This document shows positions 7,922-15,635 of a stretch of DNA of 64,000 nt, piece after piece. How positions within the stretch are numbered: position 1 is the stretch's first letter; each line of letters begins with the position of its first letter. Origin of the DNA: Herpetosiphon gulosus (GTDB lineage Bacteria > Chloroflexota > Chloroflexia > Chloroflexales > Herpetosiphonaceae); NCBI RefSeq assembly GCF_039545135.1, contig NZ_BAABRU010000014.1:83270-147269 (forward strand), in the 5' to 3' direction. The notes beneath the pieces are model-generated. The model was given only the letters and a program-made list of their open reading frames with translations, had not been told where the DNA came from and ran no database searches. Made by a program: the position numbers and the translations under genes.

Positions 7922-9628
7922 ATGGCACAACCAACTGAGATTGTTCACCTGCTACGCCCCTTCGGGCGGCGCTTACGCCTTGCCGATACATTGCAATGGC
8001 TGAGTCGTACATTTTGGCTACCGGCGCTTGGCTTTGCCTTAATCCAAGGTGCTGGTCGGCTCTTCCCAATTCCCAACTGGACATTATGGTCGTTAGTGCC
8101 TTTTGCGGTTTGGCTCGTTGCCTTACTGGTTGTAGCGCTACGCCCACAATCGAGCAATCGCATCGCCCAACGTAGCGATCTCGAACTCGATTTGCGCGAA
8201 CGGCTCTCGACTGCGCTCGAATTGCACAAACGCGATGATCGCGGGCCACTTGATGATGTTCAATATAATGATGCACTCGATAAAGCCCGTAACGCTAATG
8301 CCAAGGATATTCGGGTTGCACCACCGCGCAAACATCGCTTGTGGTGGGGTTTGGCAACAATGTTCCTTGTGCTAGGCATTACTTCGGCTGTATTGCCGAA
8401 TGCCCAAAGCACTGTTTTGGCTGAACGCGAGGCCGTCAAAACCGATCTCGAACGGATTGCCGACCGCATCGACCAAACCCGTGAAGAAATTGCCAAAGAC
8501 GAAACGCTTTCGCCTGAAGAACGCGCTGAATTGGATCGCCAATTAGCTGAATTATCCAAGGATTTGCGCGAAAATACTGGCTCACGCGAAGATGCCTTGG
8601 CTAAAATCTCGCGCACCGAGCAGCAATTGCAAAAGCGCTTGGATTCACGTGCCAGTGCTCGTCAAGCTTCGTTGCAAGAGTTAGCCCAAGCCTTGAAAAA
8701 CCAGCGTGGAGCCAACCAAGAGCAACGCCCTGAAGCCAGTGATGCCGCCAAAGAGTTGGAACAAGCCGCCCAAGATGCTGAGAAGATGACTCCTGAGCAG
8801 CGTGAGCAATTGGCCAATGCGCTTGAACAACAAGCCAACCAAACTGCGGCAACTAATCCTGAATTGGCTCAATCGTTGCGCGATGCTGCGAGCGCTTTAC
8901 GCAACGGCAACCTTGCCGATGCTCGCTCAGCTTTGCAACGGGCCAGCAACCAAGCCAGCCAAAGCGCTGAGCAATTACAAGATCAAGAAGGTGTTGAACA
9001 GGCCTTGAGTGAAGTGCAAAATAGCCGTGACCAAGCTGCCCAAGCTGGCCAGCAAGGCCAACAAAATCAACAAGCTGGCCAACAAGGTCAACAAGGCCAA
9101 CAAAATCAACAAGCTGGTCAACAAGGTCAGCAGGGTCAACAAGGTCAGCAGGGTCAGCAAGGCCAACAAGGTCAGCAAGGCCAAGGCCAGGGTCAAGGTC
9201 AGGGTCAAGGCCAGGGTCAAGGTCAAGGCCAGGGTCAAGGTCAAGGCCAGGGCCAGGGTCAAGGTGGTGGTGGTAGCCAATCCAGCAATCTTGGCTCAGG
9301 CAACAGCAATGGCAGTGGCAATGGTACAGGCCGCAACGATCGCGACTTCCCTGGCACTGGCAACGATAAAGGCCTCGTCTACCAACCATGGAAACCAGGC
9401 GCTGCCAATGACCCAAGTAGTGTGAGCGGCCAGCCCAATGGTAGTGGTAATGCGCCCAGCCAACCAAGCGGCAGCACTGGCCCGGGGATCGCCAATGGCT
9501 CACAAGTGCCCTATAATCAAGCTGGCTCTGACTACCAAGAATCGGCAGGGCGGGCGGTGGATAGCGGATACATCCCACCACAATTGAAAAACTTTATCCG
9601 CGACTACTTTAACCAATTGGAACAGTAA
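7922..9628 (+). CDS. Membrane protein with coiled coil and Gln/Gly repeat, head of the MoxR/vWA gene group
   Basis: 568 residues. The start at 7922 follows AAGGAG by 7 nt; the in-frame ATG at 7901 overlaps a TATAAT (7897-7902) that is a likely -10 box. Two membrane spans near residues 27-65 and a third near 140-160 bracket a cytoplasmic-looking loop. After them come long charged helices (about 170-360, rich in Glu, Gln, Ala) predicted to form coiled coil. Then follow a run of GQQ and GQG repeats (9046-9264), a Gly/Ser/Asn-rich stretch, and a short conserved-looking tail (YIPPQLKNFIRDYFNQLEQ). The layout resembles DUF4175-like proteins found with vWA/MoxR operons in other bacteria, but I cannot confirm the family. 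It may scaffold the vWA proteins encoded downstream. Confidence 0.75.
   Translation: MAQPTEIVHLLRPFGRRLRLADTLQWLSRTFWLPALGFALIQGAGRLFPIPNWTLWSLVPFAVWLVALLVVALRPQSSNRIAQRSDLELDLRERLSTALELHKRDDRGPLDDVQYNDALDKARNANAKDIRVAPPRKHRLWWGLATMFLVLGITSAVLPNAQSTVLAEREAVKTDLERIADRIDQTREEIAKDETLSPEERAELDRQLAELSKDLRENTGSREDALAKISRTEQQLQKRLDSRASARQASLQELAQALKNQRGANQEQRPEASDAAKELEQAAQDAEKMTPEQREQLANALEQQANQTAATNPELAQSLRDAASALRNGNLADARSALQRASNQASQSAEQLQDQEGVEQALSEVQNSRDQAAQAGQQGQQNQQAGQQGQQGQQNQQAGQQGQQGQQGQQGQQGQQGQQGQGQGQGQGQGQGQGQGQGQGQGQGQGQGGGGSQSSNLGSGNSNGSGNGTGRNDRDFPGTGNDKGLVYQPWKPGAANDPSSVSGQPNGSGNAPSQPSGSTGPGIANGSQVPYNQAGSDYQESAGRAVDSGYIPPQLKNFIRDYFNQLEQ
9046..9264 (+). repeat. In-frame GQQ/GQG codon repeat
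   Basis: CAAGGTCAGCAAGGCCAA-type 9-bp units give GQQ, and later 6-bp CAGGGTCAAGGC-type units give GQ. Synonymous changes are frequent, so the length is probably selected at protein level, but slippage remains possible. Confidence 0.85.
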
Positions 9629-9637
9629 GAGGATTCT

Positions 9638-9832
9638 ATGTTTCTAGCCCTTGAGTTAGTGTTTCTAAGCCTTCTCGCAGGCGGTATGTGGACACTGTTG
9701 GTCGCAACGCGACGCTTCAACATCAGCCAACGTGCAATGACGATTTCGTTTGCTGTTACTGCGCTCGGCTGGATGGGCTTTTTGCTCACCACAATTGCTC
9801 TGCTCGTTTATGCCACAACACAACTCACGTAG
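9638..9832 (+). CDS. Small two-span membrane protein
   Basis: 64 residues, ATG preceded by AGAGGA, 9 bp after the previous gene. Two hydrophobic segments (about 3-23 and 33-58) are separated by the short basic loop ATRRFNISQR. No known family recognised. Position suggests it is co-expressed with the coiled-coil membrane protein; a terminator follows it. Confidence 0.7.
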   Translation: MFLALELVFLSLLAGGMWTLLVATRRFNISQRAMTISFAVTALGWMGFLLTTIALLVYATTQLT

Positions 9833-9855
9833 CGAAGAGCAAGAGTTTTAGGTTC

Positions 9856-9909
9856 AAGGCTATAGGTTCTTGCTTGAATCAGGTATGATTCAGAGACCTA
9901 TAGCCTTTT
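9856..9909 (+). terminator. Nested-hairpin terminator before moxR
   Basis: AAGGCTATAGGT (9856-9867) pairs perfectly with ACCTATAGCCTT (9896-9907), followed by TT. The loop holds a second hairpin, TGAATC-AGGTAT-GATTCA. It splits the gene group into 7922-9832 and moxR onward. Confidence 0.75.
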
Positions 9910-9926
9910 GTTGATAAGGAGTTTGG

Positions 9927-10916
9927 ATGCAATACACTGAACGCGATGCTGAAATGTTCCGGCGCACTGCTGCTGCCATTGAAGCTGAAATTGGCAAGGT
10001 GATTGTCGGGCAACGTGCCTTAATCCGCCAAACATTAATCACCTTGTTGGCTGGCGGTAATGCGTTGCTTGAAGGTGTGCCAGGTTTGGCCAAAACAACC
10101 TTGATTCGCACGCTCTCCGAAGCGGTCGATTGCCAATTTAGCCGAATTCAATTTACCCCCGACTTGATGCCTGCTGATATCATCGGTACAACGATTATCG
10201 CCGAAGATGAGCAAGGTCAGAAAGAATTCCGCTTCCAACGTGGGCCGATTTTCTCTAACCTTGTGCTGGCCGATGAAATTAACCGCGCTACACCCAAAAC
10301 TCAATCGGCGCTACTCGAAGCAATGCAAGAACATACGGTCAGTGTTGCCCGCACCAGTTACAAGCTCGAAGAGCCATTCTTTGTGCTGGCAACCCAAAAC
10401 CCGCTTGAAATGGAAGGCACGTATCCATTGCCCGAAGCGCAGCTCGACCGTTTTTTCTTCAAAATCAATGTGCCGTTTCCATCACCCCAAGAATTAGTGG
10501 AGATCGCCCAACGCACCACGGGGACTGATCAAGCTAAGCCGCAAAAAGTGATCAATGGCGCTACCTTGATTCAATTGCAACAAATGGCGCGGTCGGTGCC
10601 GGTTGCAACCCATGTCTTGAGCTATGCTGCGCGAATTATTAGCGCAACTCACCCCGATAGCCCACTTGCCCCCGAGCAAGTTAAGCGCTATGTGAGCTAT
10701 GGCTCCAGCCCGCGCGGGATGCAGGCGTTGATTTTGGCAGGCAAAATTGCAGCCTTACTCGATGGCCGCACCAACGTTGCCTTCCGTGATTTGCGCGAAA
10801 TGGCCACACCAACCCTGCGCCACCGGATTATCTTATCGTTTGAGGGTCAAGCTGAGGGAGTTAACAGCGAAAGTATTGTCAATAGCATTTTGGAATCAAT
10901 TAAGGAAGAAGCATGA
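9927..10916 (+). CDS. MoxR-family AAA+ ATPase
   Basis: 329 residues, start preceded by AAGGAG. Walker A is GVPGLAKTT (50-58), Walker B is VLADEINR (about 113-120), and the MoxR-typical ATQNP.E.EGTYPLPEAQLDRF segment follows. A C-terminal helical lid ends the protein. MoxR ATPases act as chaperones that help assemble or activate partner proteins, usually DUF58 and vWA proteins encoded beside them, as here. Its stop overlaps the next start (ATGA), indicating coupling. Confidence 0.95.
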   Translation: MQYTERDAEMFRRTAAAIEAEIGKVIVGQRALIRQTLITLLAGGNALLEGVPGLAKTTLIRTLSEAVDCQFSRIQFTPDLMPADIIGTTIIAEDEQGQKEFRFQRGPIFSNLVLADEINRATPKTQSALLEAMQEHTVSVARTSYKLEEPFFVLATQNPLEMEGTYPLPEAQLDRFFFKINVPFPSPQELVEIAQRTTGTDQAKPQKVINGATLIQLQQMARSVPVATHVLSYAARIISATHPDSPLAPEQVKRYVSYGSSPRGMQALILAGKIAALLDGRTNVAFRDLREMATPTLRHRIILSFEGQAEGVNSESIVNSILESIKEEA

Positions 10917-11638
10917 CCCGCCGTATTGCCCTAATCATTTTAGCCCTTGCTCTGGCCAGTTGTGGTAGCTACGAATCCGATAGTAGCCGCCAAGTCAGCA
11001 TTCGTCCAACCATCGTGCCATCAACCCCAGCCCCACCAGCAGCCCAAGATTCGTTGGGCATTGCTAGCGAATTTATTCCCTTGGCTAAGCCAGCCCAAAT
11101 TCCGGCTGACGATCAACGCTCAATGGGCGATCCTAACGCGCCAGTAACGATTGTTGAATATAGCGATTTCCAATGCCCTTTCTGCCAACGCCATCATGTG
11201 TCGGTTTTCCCCGAACTGAAGGCTAAATATATTGATACTGGCATGGTGCGTTATGTGTTCCGCAACTATATCGCCGTGGAAAGCCATACTTCAGCGCCAG
11301 CCGCTGGAGTTGCTAGCTTCTGTGCCATGGATCAAAACAAGTTCTGGGAGATGTATGACATCTTATTTGTTCGCGCCAGTGAATGGGGCGTTGATCCAAA
11401 TTTAGCGCCAACCGTGATGCTCAAGTATGCTGAAGAATTGGACTTGGATACGGCAGCCTTTGCCAAATGCCAAGCCGACCCAGCCGTTTTAGCCCAGGTC
11501 AATGCTGAAACTGCTGAGGCTGTGGCAGCCCAAGCAACCGGCACACCAGCCTTCTTCATCGGCAACTACATCATTCCTGGGGCATACCCAATTGAAGGCT
11601 TCGATGCCGCAATTGCCTTGGCAAACCAAAATCAATAA
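10913..11638 (+). CDS. DsbA-family thiol-disulfide oxidoreductase lipoprotein
   Basis: 241 residues. Lipobox ALASC gives lipid-modified Cys17, then a Pro/Ala linker and a thioredoxin-fold domain with the DsbA helical insert. The redox motif is C88-P-F-C91 in EYSDFQCPFC, and GTPAFFIGN near the end carries the cis-Pro. This is the BdbD/DsbA-like type that oxidises or isomerises disulfides in exported proteins. It overlaps moxR by 4 nt and precedes DUF58, an unusual place. BatB downstream has a Cys-His-Cys cluster right after its MIDAS motif, a possible but unproven substrate. Confidence 0.92.
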   Translation: MTRRIALIILALALASCGSYESDSSRQVSIRPTIVPSTPAPPAAQDSLGIASEFIPLAKPAQIPADDQRSMGDPNAPVTIVEYSDFQCPFCQRHHVSVFPELKAKYIDTGMVRYVFRNYIAVESHTSAPAAGVASFCAMDQNKFWEMYDILFVRASEWGVDPNLAPTVMLKYAEELDLDTAAFAKCQADPAVLAQVNAETAEAVAAQATGTPAFFIGNYIIPGAYPIEGFDAAIALANQNQ

Positions 11639-11665
11639 TCGTTGGTTGAGTGTGGAGATGTTGCA

Positions 11666-12550
11666 ATGAGCGAACAAGCAGCGCTATTTGAACCACAATT
11701 CTTAAAACAATTGGATCGTTTGGCGCTGCTGACGCGCCGCAATATTGCTGGCCAGATGCAAGGTGAACGCCGTTCGCCGCGCCGTGGCTCGTCAGTTGAA
11801 TACGCCGACTTCAAGCCCTACACGCCAGGCGATGATTTTCGCCAGATCGACTGGAATTTATATGCGCGTTTGGAGAAATTCTTTCTCAAGCTGTTTGTGG
11901 CTGAAGAAGAAATTACCCTCCACCTGCTGATTGATACCAGCGCTTCGATGGATTGGGGCGAACCAAACAAGTTGCGCTATGCAGCTCAGGCAGCGGGCGC
12001 GTTAGGCTACATCGCCTTAGCCAGCCTTGATCGAGCGCAAGTCACCAGTTTTGGGGGTGGCAACGAGCAACGGATTCCAGCAGGGCGCGGACGGGCTGGT
12101 GTACCGCCATTATTCAATTTGCTGAATCGACTTAAGGGCAACGGCAATACGAGCCTGTTGCAAGCCAGCCGCCGCTATATTCAAACGGCGCGGGTGGCGG
12201 GGCCATTGTTGTTATGCAGCGATTTGCTCACGCCCGATTGGGAAGAAGCCTTGCGCACGCTTGGCCGCCGCCCATTTGAAATTACGGTGCTGCATGTGCT
12301 CTCGCCTGATGAGCTGAACCCACCATTCGAGGGTGATTTGAAATTGCTCGATGTTGAGGGTGGCGAATCGCTTGATGTCAGCGCTGATCTCGATTTATTG
12401 CAGCGTTACGTTGAACGCTTGCAGGCATGGCGCGAAGAAGTTGAGCATTTTTGCACAACTCGCGGTATCAACTATATTTTTGTTGATACCAGCTTGCCTT
12501 TGGAATCATTGCTGGTTTCAGTGCTACGCGAACGCCAAATTGTACGTTAG
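11666..12550 (+). CDS. DUF58 family protein with vWA-like fold
   Basis: 294 residues. Start at 11666 chosen for GGAGA 7 nt upstream; earlier in-frame codons lack a site. The DUF58 hallmark is clear: RRGSSVEYADFKPYTPGDDFRQIDWNLYAR (about residues 36-65), followed by a vWA-like region with LLIDTSASMDWG. The C-terminal half is a Rossmann-type fold without extra domains or membrane spans. DUF58 proteins are partners of MoxR ATPases. It lies between the DsbA lipoprotein and two small membrane proteins in one direction. Confidence 0.93.
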   Translation: MSEQAALFEPQFLKQLDRLALLTRRNIAGQMQGERRSPRRGSSVEYADFKPYTPGDDFRQIDWNLYARLEKFFLKLFVAEEEITLHLLIDTSASMDWGEPNKLRYAAQAAGALGYIALASLDRAQVTSFGGGNEQRIPAGRGRAGVPPLFNLLNRLKGNGNTSLLQASRRYIQTARVAGPLLLCSDLLTPDWEEALRTLGRRPFEITVLHVLSPDELNPPFEGDLKLLDVEGGESLDVSADLDLLQRYVERLQAWREEVEHFCTTRGINYIFVDTSLPLESLLVSVLRERQIVR

Positions 12551-12564
12551 AGTTAGAGGAGAAT

Positions 12565-12930
12565 ATGGAGAAACATAAATTTAAACATTTAAGGACGTTT
12601 GTATATTCATTAACAGCTATATTATGTATTACAGGTCTCTATTTGGTAATTCAACAGAGCCGTTCATGGATCGGCGTTATCTTAATTATTGCTAGTTTAC
12701 TTTCTTGTTATCGTGGTATTCGTTATATTGACTATTTAGAACGTGATGAAGTCATAGACGATCCACGAATAACTCGCCATCGTCAAGAAGCATCTAAAGT
12801 CATTTATGTATCAATTGTTGATGATGCAGGCAATATGCTACCCGATGCTGAGGCCAAAGCCAAAATTCGCCAGGCTGAAGCCCAGGCTGGTCCACGCGAT
12901 ACGATTATTTCGGTAAAACATAAGGTTTGA
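12565..12930 (+). CDS. Small membrane protein of unknown function
   Basis: 121 residues with AGAGGAG upstream. Two hydrophobic segments (about 11-30 and 34-52) are followed by a soluble tail rich in charged residues. The N-terminal two thirds is clearly richer in A/T than the flanking operon genes, with different codon use (ATA, TTA, AAA), suggesting later insertion. It ends one base before the next gene. No family recognised. Confidence 0.7.
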   Translation: MEKHKFKHLRTFVYSLTAILCITGLYLVIQQSRSWIGVILIIASLLSCYRGIRYIDYLERDEVIDDPRITRHRQEASKVIYVSIVDDAGNMLPDAEAKAKIRQAEAQAGPRDTIISVKHKV

Positions 12931-12931
12931 T

Positions 12932-13492
12932 ATGCAACCAACTGAATTAAATTATCAACTTAATTTTAACGATTATCAGGAAGCTAATTTATCAATCTTT
13001 AAGCATATACCAAAATATCAAGAAGCACTTAATTTAAATCGCTATTATGTGCTATTATTCTACGTTTTAGGTATAGGTATGTTGGCATTTTTCGTTGCTG
13101 CATTGTTTCAATTCGATCGACTATCAGTATGGCTGATTGTATTCGGCTTAATCTTAATTGGAATTTGGGTAATTTATACCAATCGCGACATGCGCGAATT
13201 CACCTTGGATTATTTCAAAAAAAATTATCAACTTGAAAAACCCAATTTTGAATCGCCAGTCAGATTAACAGTCTATCCGACCTATGTCCAGCAAATAAAC
13301 GAATTTTCGAGTGTCGAATTTAAATGGCTCTTTATTCAGGCTATTTTAGATGAGGCCGAACATATTATTCTGGTTACTCACAACAATCGAGTGGTTGTTA
13401 TTCCCAAGCGAGCATTTAAATCGCCAGCCGATCAGCAGATAGCGTTGCAACAATTCGCCCAATATCATGCTGACGCACAGCTAGCAGAGTGA
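12932..13492 (+). CDS. YcxB-like membrane protein
   Basis: 186 residues. An N-terminal soluble stretch of about 45 residues, two adjacent spans (about 47-68 and 72-90), then a soluble C-terminal domain ending in ILVTHNNRVVVIPKRAFKSPADQQ. The order span-span-domain with VIPKRAF near the end fits the YcxB-like family of unknown function. Like the previous gene it is A/T-rich compared with moxR and batA. It is followed 9 bp later by the BatA-like gene. Confidence 0.7.
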   Translation: MQPTELNYQLNFNDYQEANLSIFKHIPKYQEALNLNRYYVLLFYVLGIGMLAFFVAALFQFDRLSVWLIVFGLILIGIWVIYTNRDMREFTLDYFKKNYQLEKPNFESPVRLTVYPTYVQQINEFSSVEFKWLFIQAILDEAEHIILVTHNNRVVVIPKRAFKSPADQQIALQQFAQYHADAQLAE

Positions 13493-13501
13493 GTAGATTG
13501 T

Positions 13502-15406
13502 ATGGGATTTATTGCACCATTAATGTTTATCGCCGGCGGCACGGTTCTGGCGGGAATTGTGACCATGTACATCTTGCGCCTCCGCCGCGAGGAACGCACG
13601 GTTTCGTCAACCTTTTTGTGGAATCAATTGGTTCGCGATGTTGAGGCCAACGCGCCGTGGCAACGCCTCCGCCATAATTGGTTGCTCTGGTTGCAATTGC
13701 TAATTGCCTTGCTCTTGGCGTTTGCACTGGCCCGACCGTTTAGCGAAACAGTTGGGGTTAGTGGGCAAAATCTCATTGTAATTATCGATCGTTCGGCTTC
13801 GATGGGTGCTACCGATGTTGCTGCCAATCGGCTTGAGGCCGCTAAAGCTGAGGCAATTCGCTTGGTTGATCAGTTGCCCGATGGCGCTCGCGCTACCATT
13901 ATGGCCATCGGCGGCGAGCTTGATGTGCCTGCTGCTGCCACCACCGACCGCCGCGAGATTCGCGATGCAATCGAAGGCATCGAATTGCGTTTGGGTGGCG
14001 GCTCAGATATGTCGCAAGCCTTGAGTTTGGCGGGGGCATTGGCGGCTCGCGAAGAAGAATCGGAAGTGGCAATTTTGACCGATGGTCAAGTCACCGTGCC
14101 AATGAGCGCCACCTTGCCTGCTAAAATTCGTTATTTCCCAGTTGGCACGAGCAATAACAATCAAGCGATTGCAGCAATTGCCTTGAACGAACTAGCACCA
14201 GGTACTTTGACCTTCTTTGCTCGCGTCACCAATGAAGGCCAAGAGCGGGTTACACGACGTTTGTTGGTAACCCTCAATGGCACGTTGTTCAATGCTTATG
14301 ATCTCGAAATTTTGCCCGGCCAAGATCAAACCGTCAATATCGATGTGCCAGCAACCGCCACCACGGTTGAGGCGCGGCTTGATGGTAGTGATAGCTTGCC
14401 CAGCGATGATGTGGCTTGGGCGATTCGACCATCAAGCGATGCAATTCCGGTGCGTTTTATTACGCCAGGTAATCGCTTTTTAGCTACGGCCTTGGGCTTG
14501 ATGCCACGAGTGCAAGTTTCCGCCTATCTGACTGAAACCGCCACCTTCACCGATACGGCCTTGTTGACGGTACTTGATGCTAGCTTGCCAGAGCCATTAC
14601 CTGCTGGTAATTTGCTGTTTATCGCGCCCTATCGTTCAACCGAATATTTCTCGGTGACTGGCAGTTTGGATCGACCAGTGCCTCGCCCTGCGCCAACCGA
14701 CGACCCGTTGTTGCGCAACGTTGAGCTGGGCGAAGTCAATATTTTGAAATCGGCGCGGATTGAAAATGCCCCTTGGGCGCATACGGTGATCGATAGCGCG
14801 GCAGGCCCGTTGCTGATTGCAGGCGAGGTTGATGGGCGACGAATTGCGGTGCTTGGCTTCGACACCCACGATTCTGATTTGCCTTTGAATATCTCGTTTC
14901 CGTTGTTGATTGCCAATTTGGTGGGCTATTTAGCACCTGGCACTGGTGGCGATTCAGCAATTTTGCCGCCTGATCAAGAATTAGCTTTTGCAGTAACCAA
15001 CGATATTAGCGGCGTGCGCTTGATTCAGCCCAATGGTGAAACCCACGAAGCCACGCCAAACAATGGCTTAATCAGTTTCGATGGCAGTTTAATGAACCAA
15101 GCTGGCATTTATAGCGTCGAATTGCTACGCGATGGTGTGGTCAGTAAAACGCAGCGCTACGTCGTCAATGCCTATCGTGAAAGCGAAGCCAAAATCACCC
15201 CGGTTCAAGTGCTCGATGTCGCCCAAATTGGCGGTGGTCAAGTTGGCTCAAGCGAAACCACCCAAGCCAAAGCAGGCCGTGCCGAGTGGTGGCGTTGGTT
15301 GGCCTTGGCCGCACTCATTTTTGTGTTGATCGAATGGGTATTTGCCCAACGTAGCGCCTTCACACGGCTCAAACTGTGGTGGAATGCGCGGCGCAGCGCG
15401 GCCTAA
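13502..15406 (+). CDS. BatA-like membrane protein with vWA domain
   Basis: 634 residues. The N-terminus has the BatA layout: a membrane span, the segment ILRLRREERTVSSTFLW, a second span near 60-80, then a vWA domain whose MIDAS motif DRSAS begins at Asp96. A long beta-rich extracytoplasmic-type region follows, then a final span near 600-620. In other bacteria these proteins are encoded with MoxR and DUF58 and are linked to stress or surface functions. No domain for a specific substrate is seen. Confidence 0.9.
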   Translation: MGFIAPLMFIAGGTVLAGIVTMYILRLRREERTVSSTFLWNQLVRDVEANAPWQRLRHNWLLWLQLLIALLLAFALARPFSETVGVSGQNLIVIIDRSASMGATDVAANRLEAAKAEAIRLVDQLPDGARATIMAIGGELDVPAAATTDRREIRDAIEGIELRLGGGSDMSQALSLAGALAAREEESEVAILTDGQVTVPMSATLPAKIRYFPVGTSNNNQAIAAIALNELAPGTLTFFARVTNEGQERVTRRLLVTLNGTLFNAYDLEILPGQDQTVNIDVPATATTVEARLDGSDSLPSDDVAWAIRPSSDAIPVRFITPGNRFLATALGLMPRVQVSAYLTETATFTDTALLTVLDASLPEPLPAGNLLFIAPYRSTEYFSVTGSLDRPVPRPAPTDDPLLRNVELGEVNILKSARIENAPWAHTVIDSAAGPLLIAGEVDGRRIAVLGFDTHDSDLPLNISFPLLIANLVGYLAPGTGGDSAILPPDQELAFAVTNDISGVRLIQPNGETHEATPNNGLISFDGSLMNQAGIYSVELLRDGVVSKTQRYVVNAYRESEAKITPVQVLDVAQIGGGQVGSSETTQAKAGRAEWWRWLALAALIFVLIEWVFAQRSAFTRLKLWWNARRSAA

Positions 15407-15412
15407 AGAAAG

Positions 15413-15494
15413 CCCTCACCCCCAACCCCTCTCCCACTGCTGCGGGAGAGGGGAGTTTAGCGCAAGGGTTTCACACGAAAAATGGGGGTGAGGG
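15413..15494. repeat. Family (f) element, full copy
   Basis: Begins CCCTCACCCCCAACCCCTCT and ends GGGGGTGAGGG, so the ends form an inverted repeat; an internal CTCTCCC...GGGAGAG hairpin also forms. Related copies are at 21670, 56975 and 59252. The rest of 15407-15635 holds no recognised gene. Confidence 0.75.
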
Positions 15495-15635
15495 AACCCA
15501 ATCTGATGATTTAGCGTTCATGCTATTCAGTTGAAGTCTGAAACGAAACATTCAACAGTTCGGCGTTTGCTGGCGCAAGCTGTTCATGGAGAGGCTCCCG
15601 ATGCCATTGGCATTTGGCCTTGCTAGGGTGAAGTT

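Noticed and set aside
9046..9264. Short-period repeats as a CRISPR array
   Set aside because: Period is 6-9 bp, in frame and without spacers.
8853..9581. Minus-strand frame of 242 codons opposite the Gln/Gly repeat
   Set aside because: It is the antisense of a repeat, giving Leu/Asp/Pro-Gly runs, with no ribosome binding site; the plus strand has clear gene signals.
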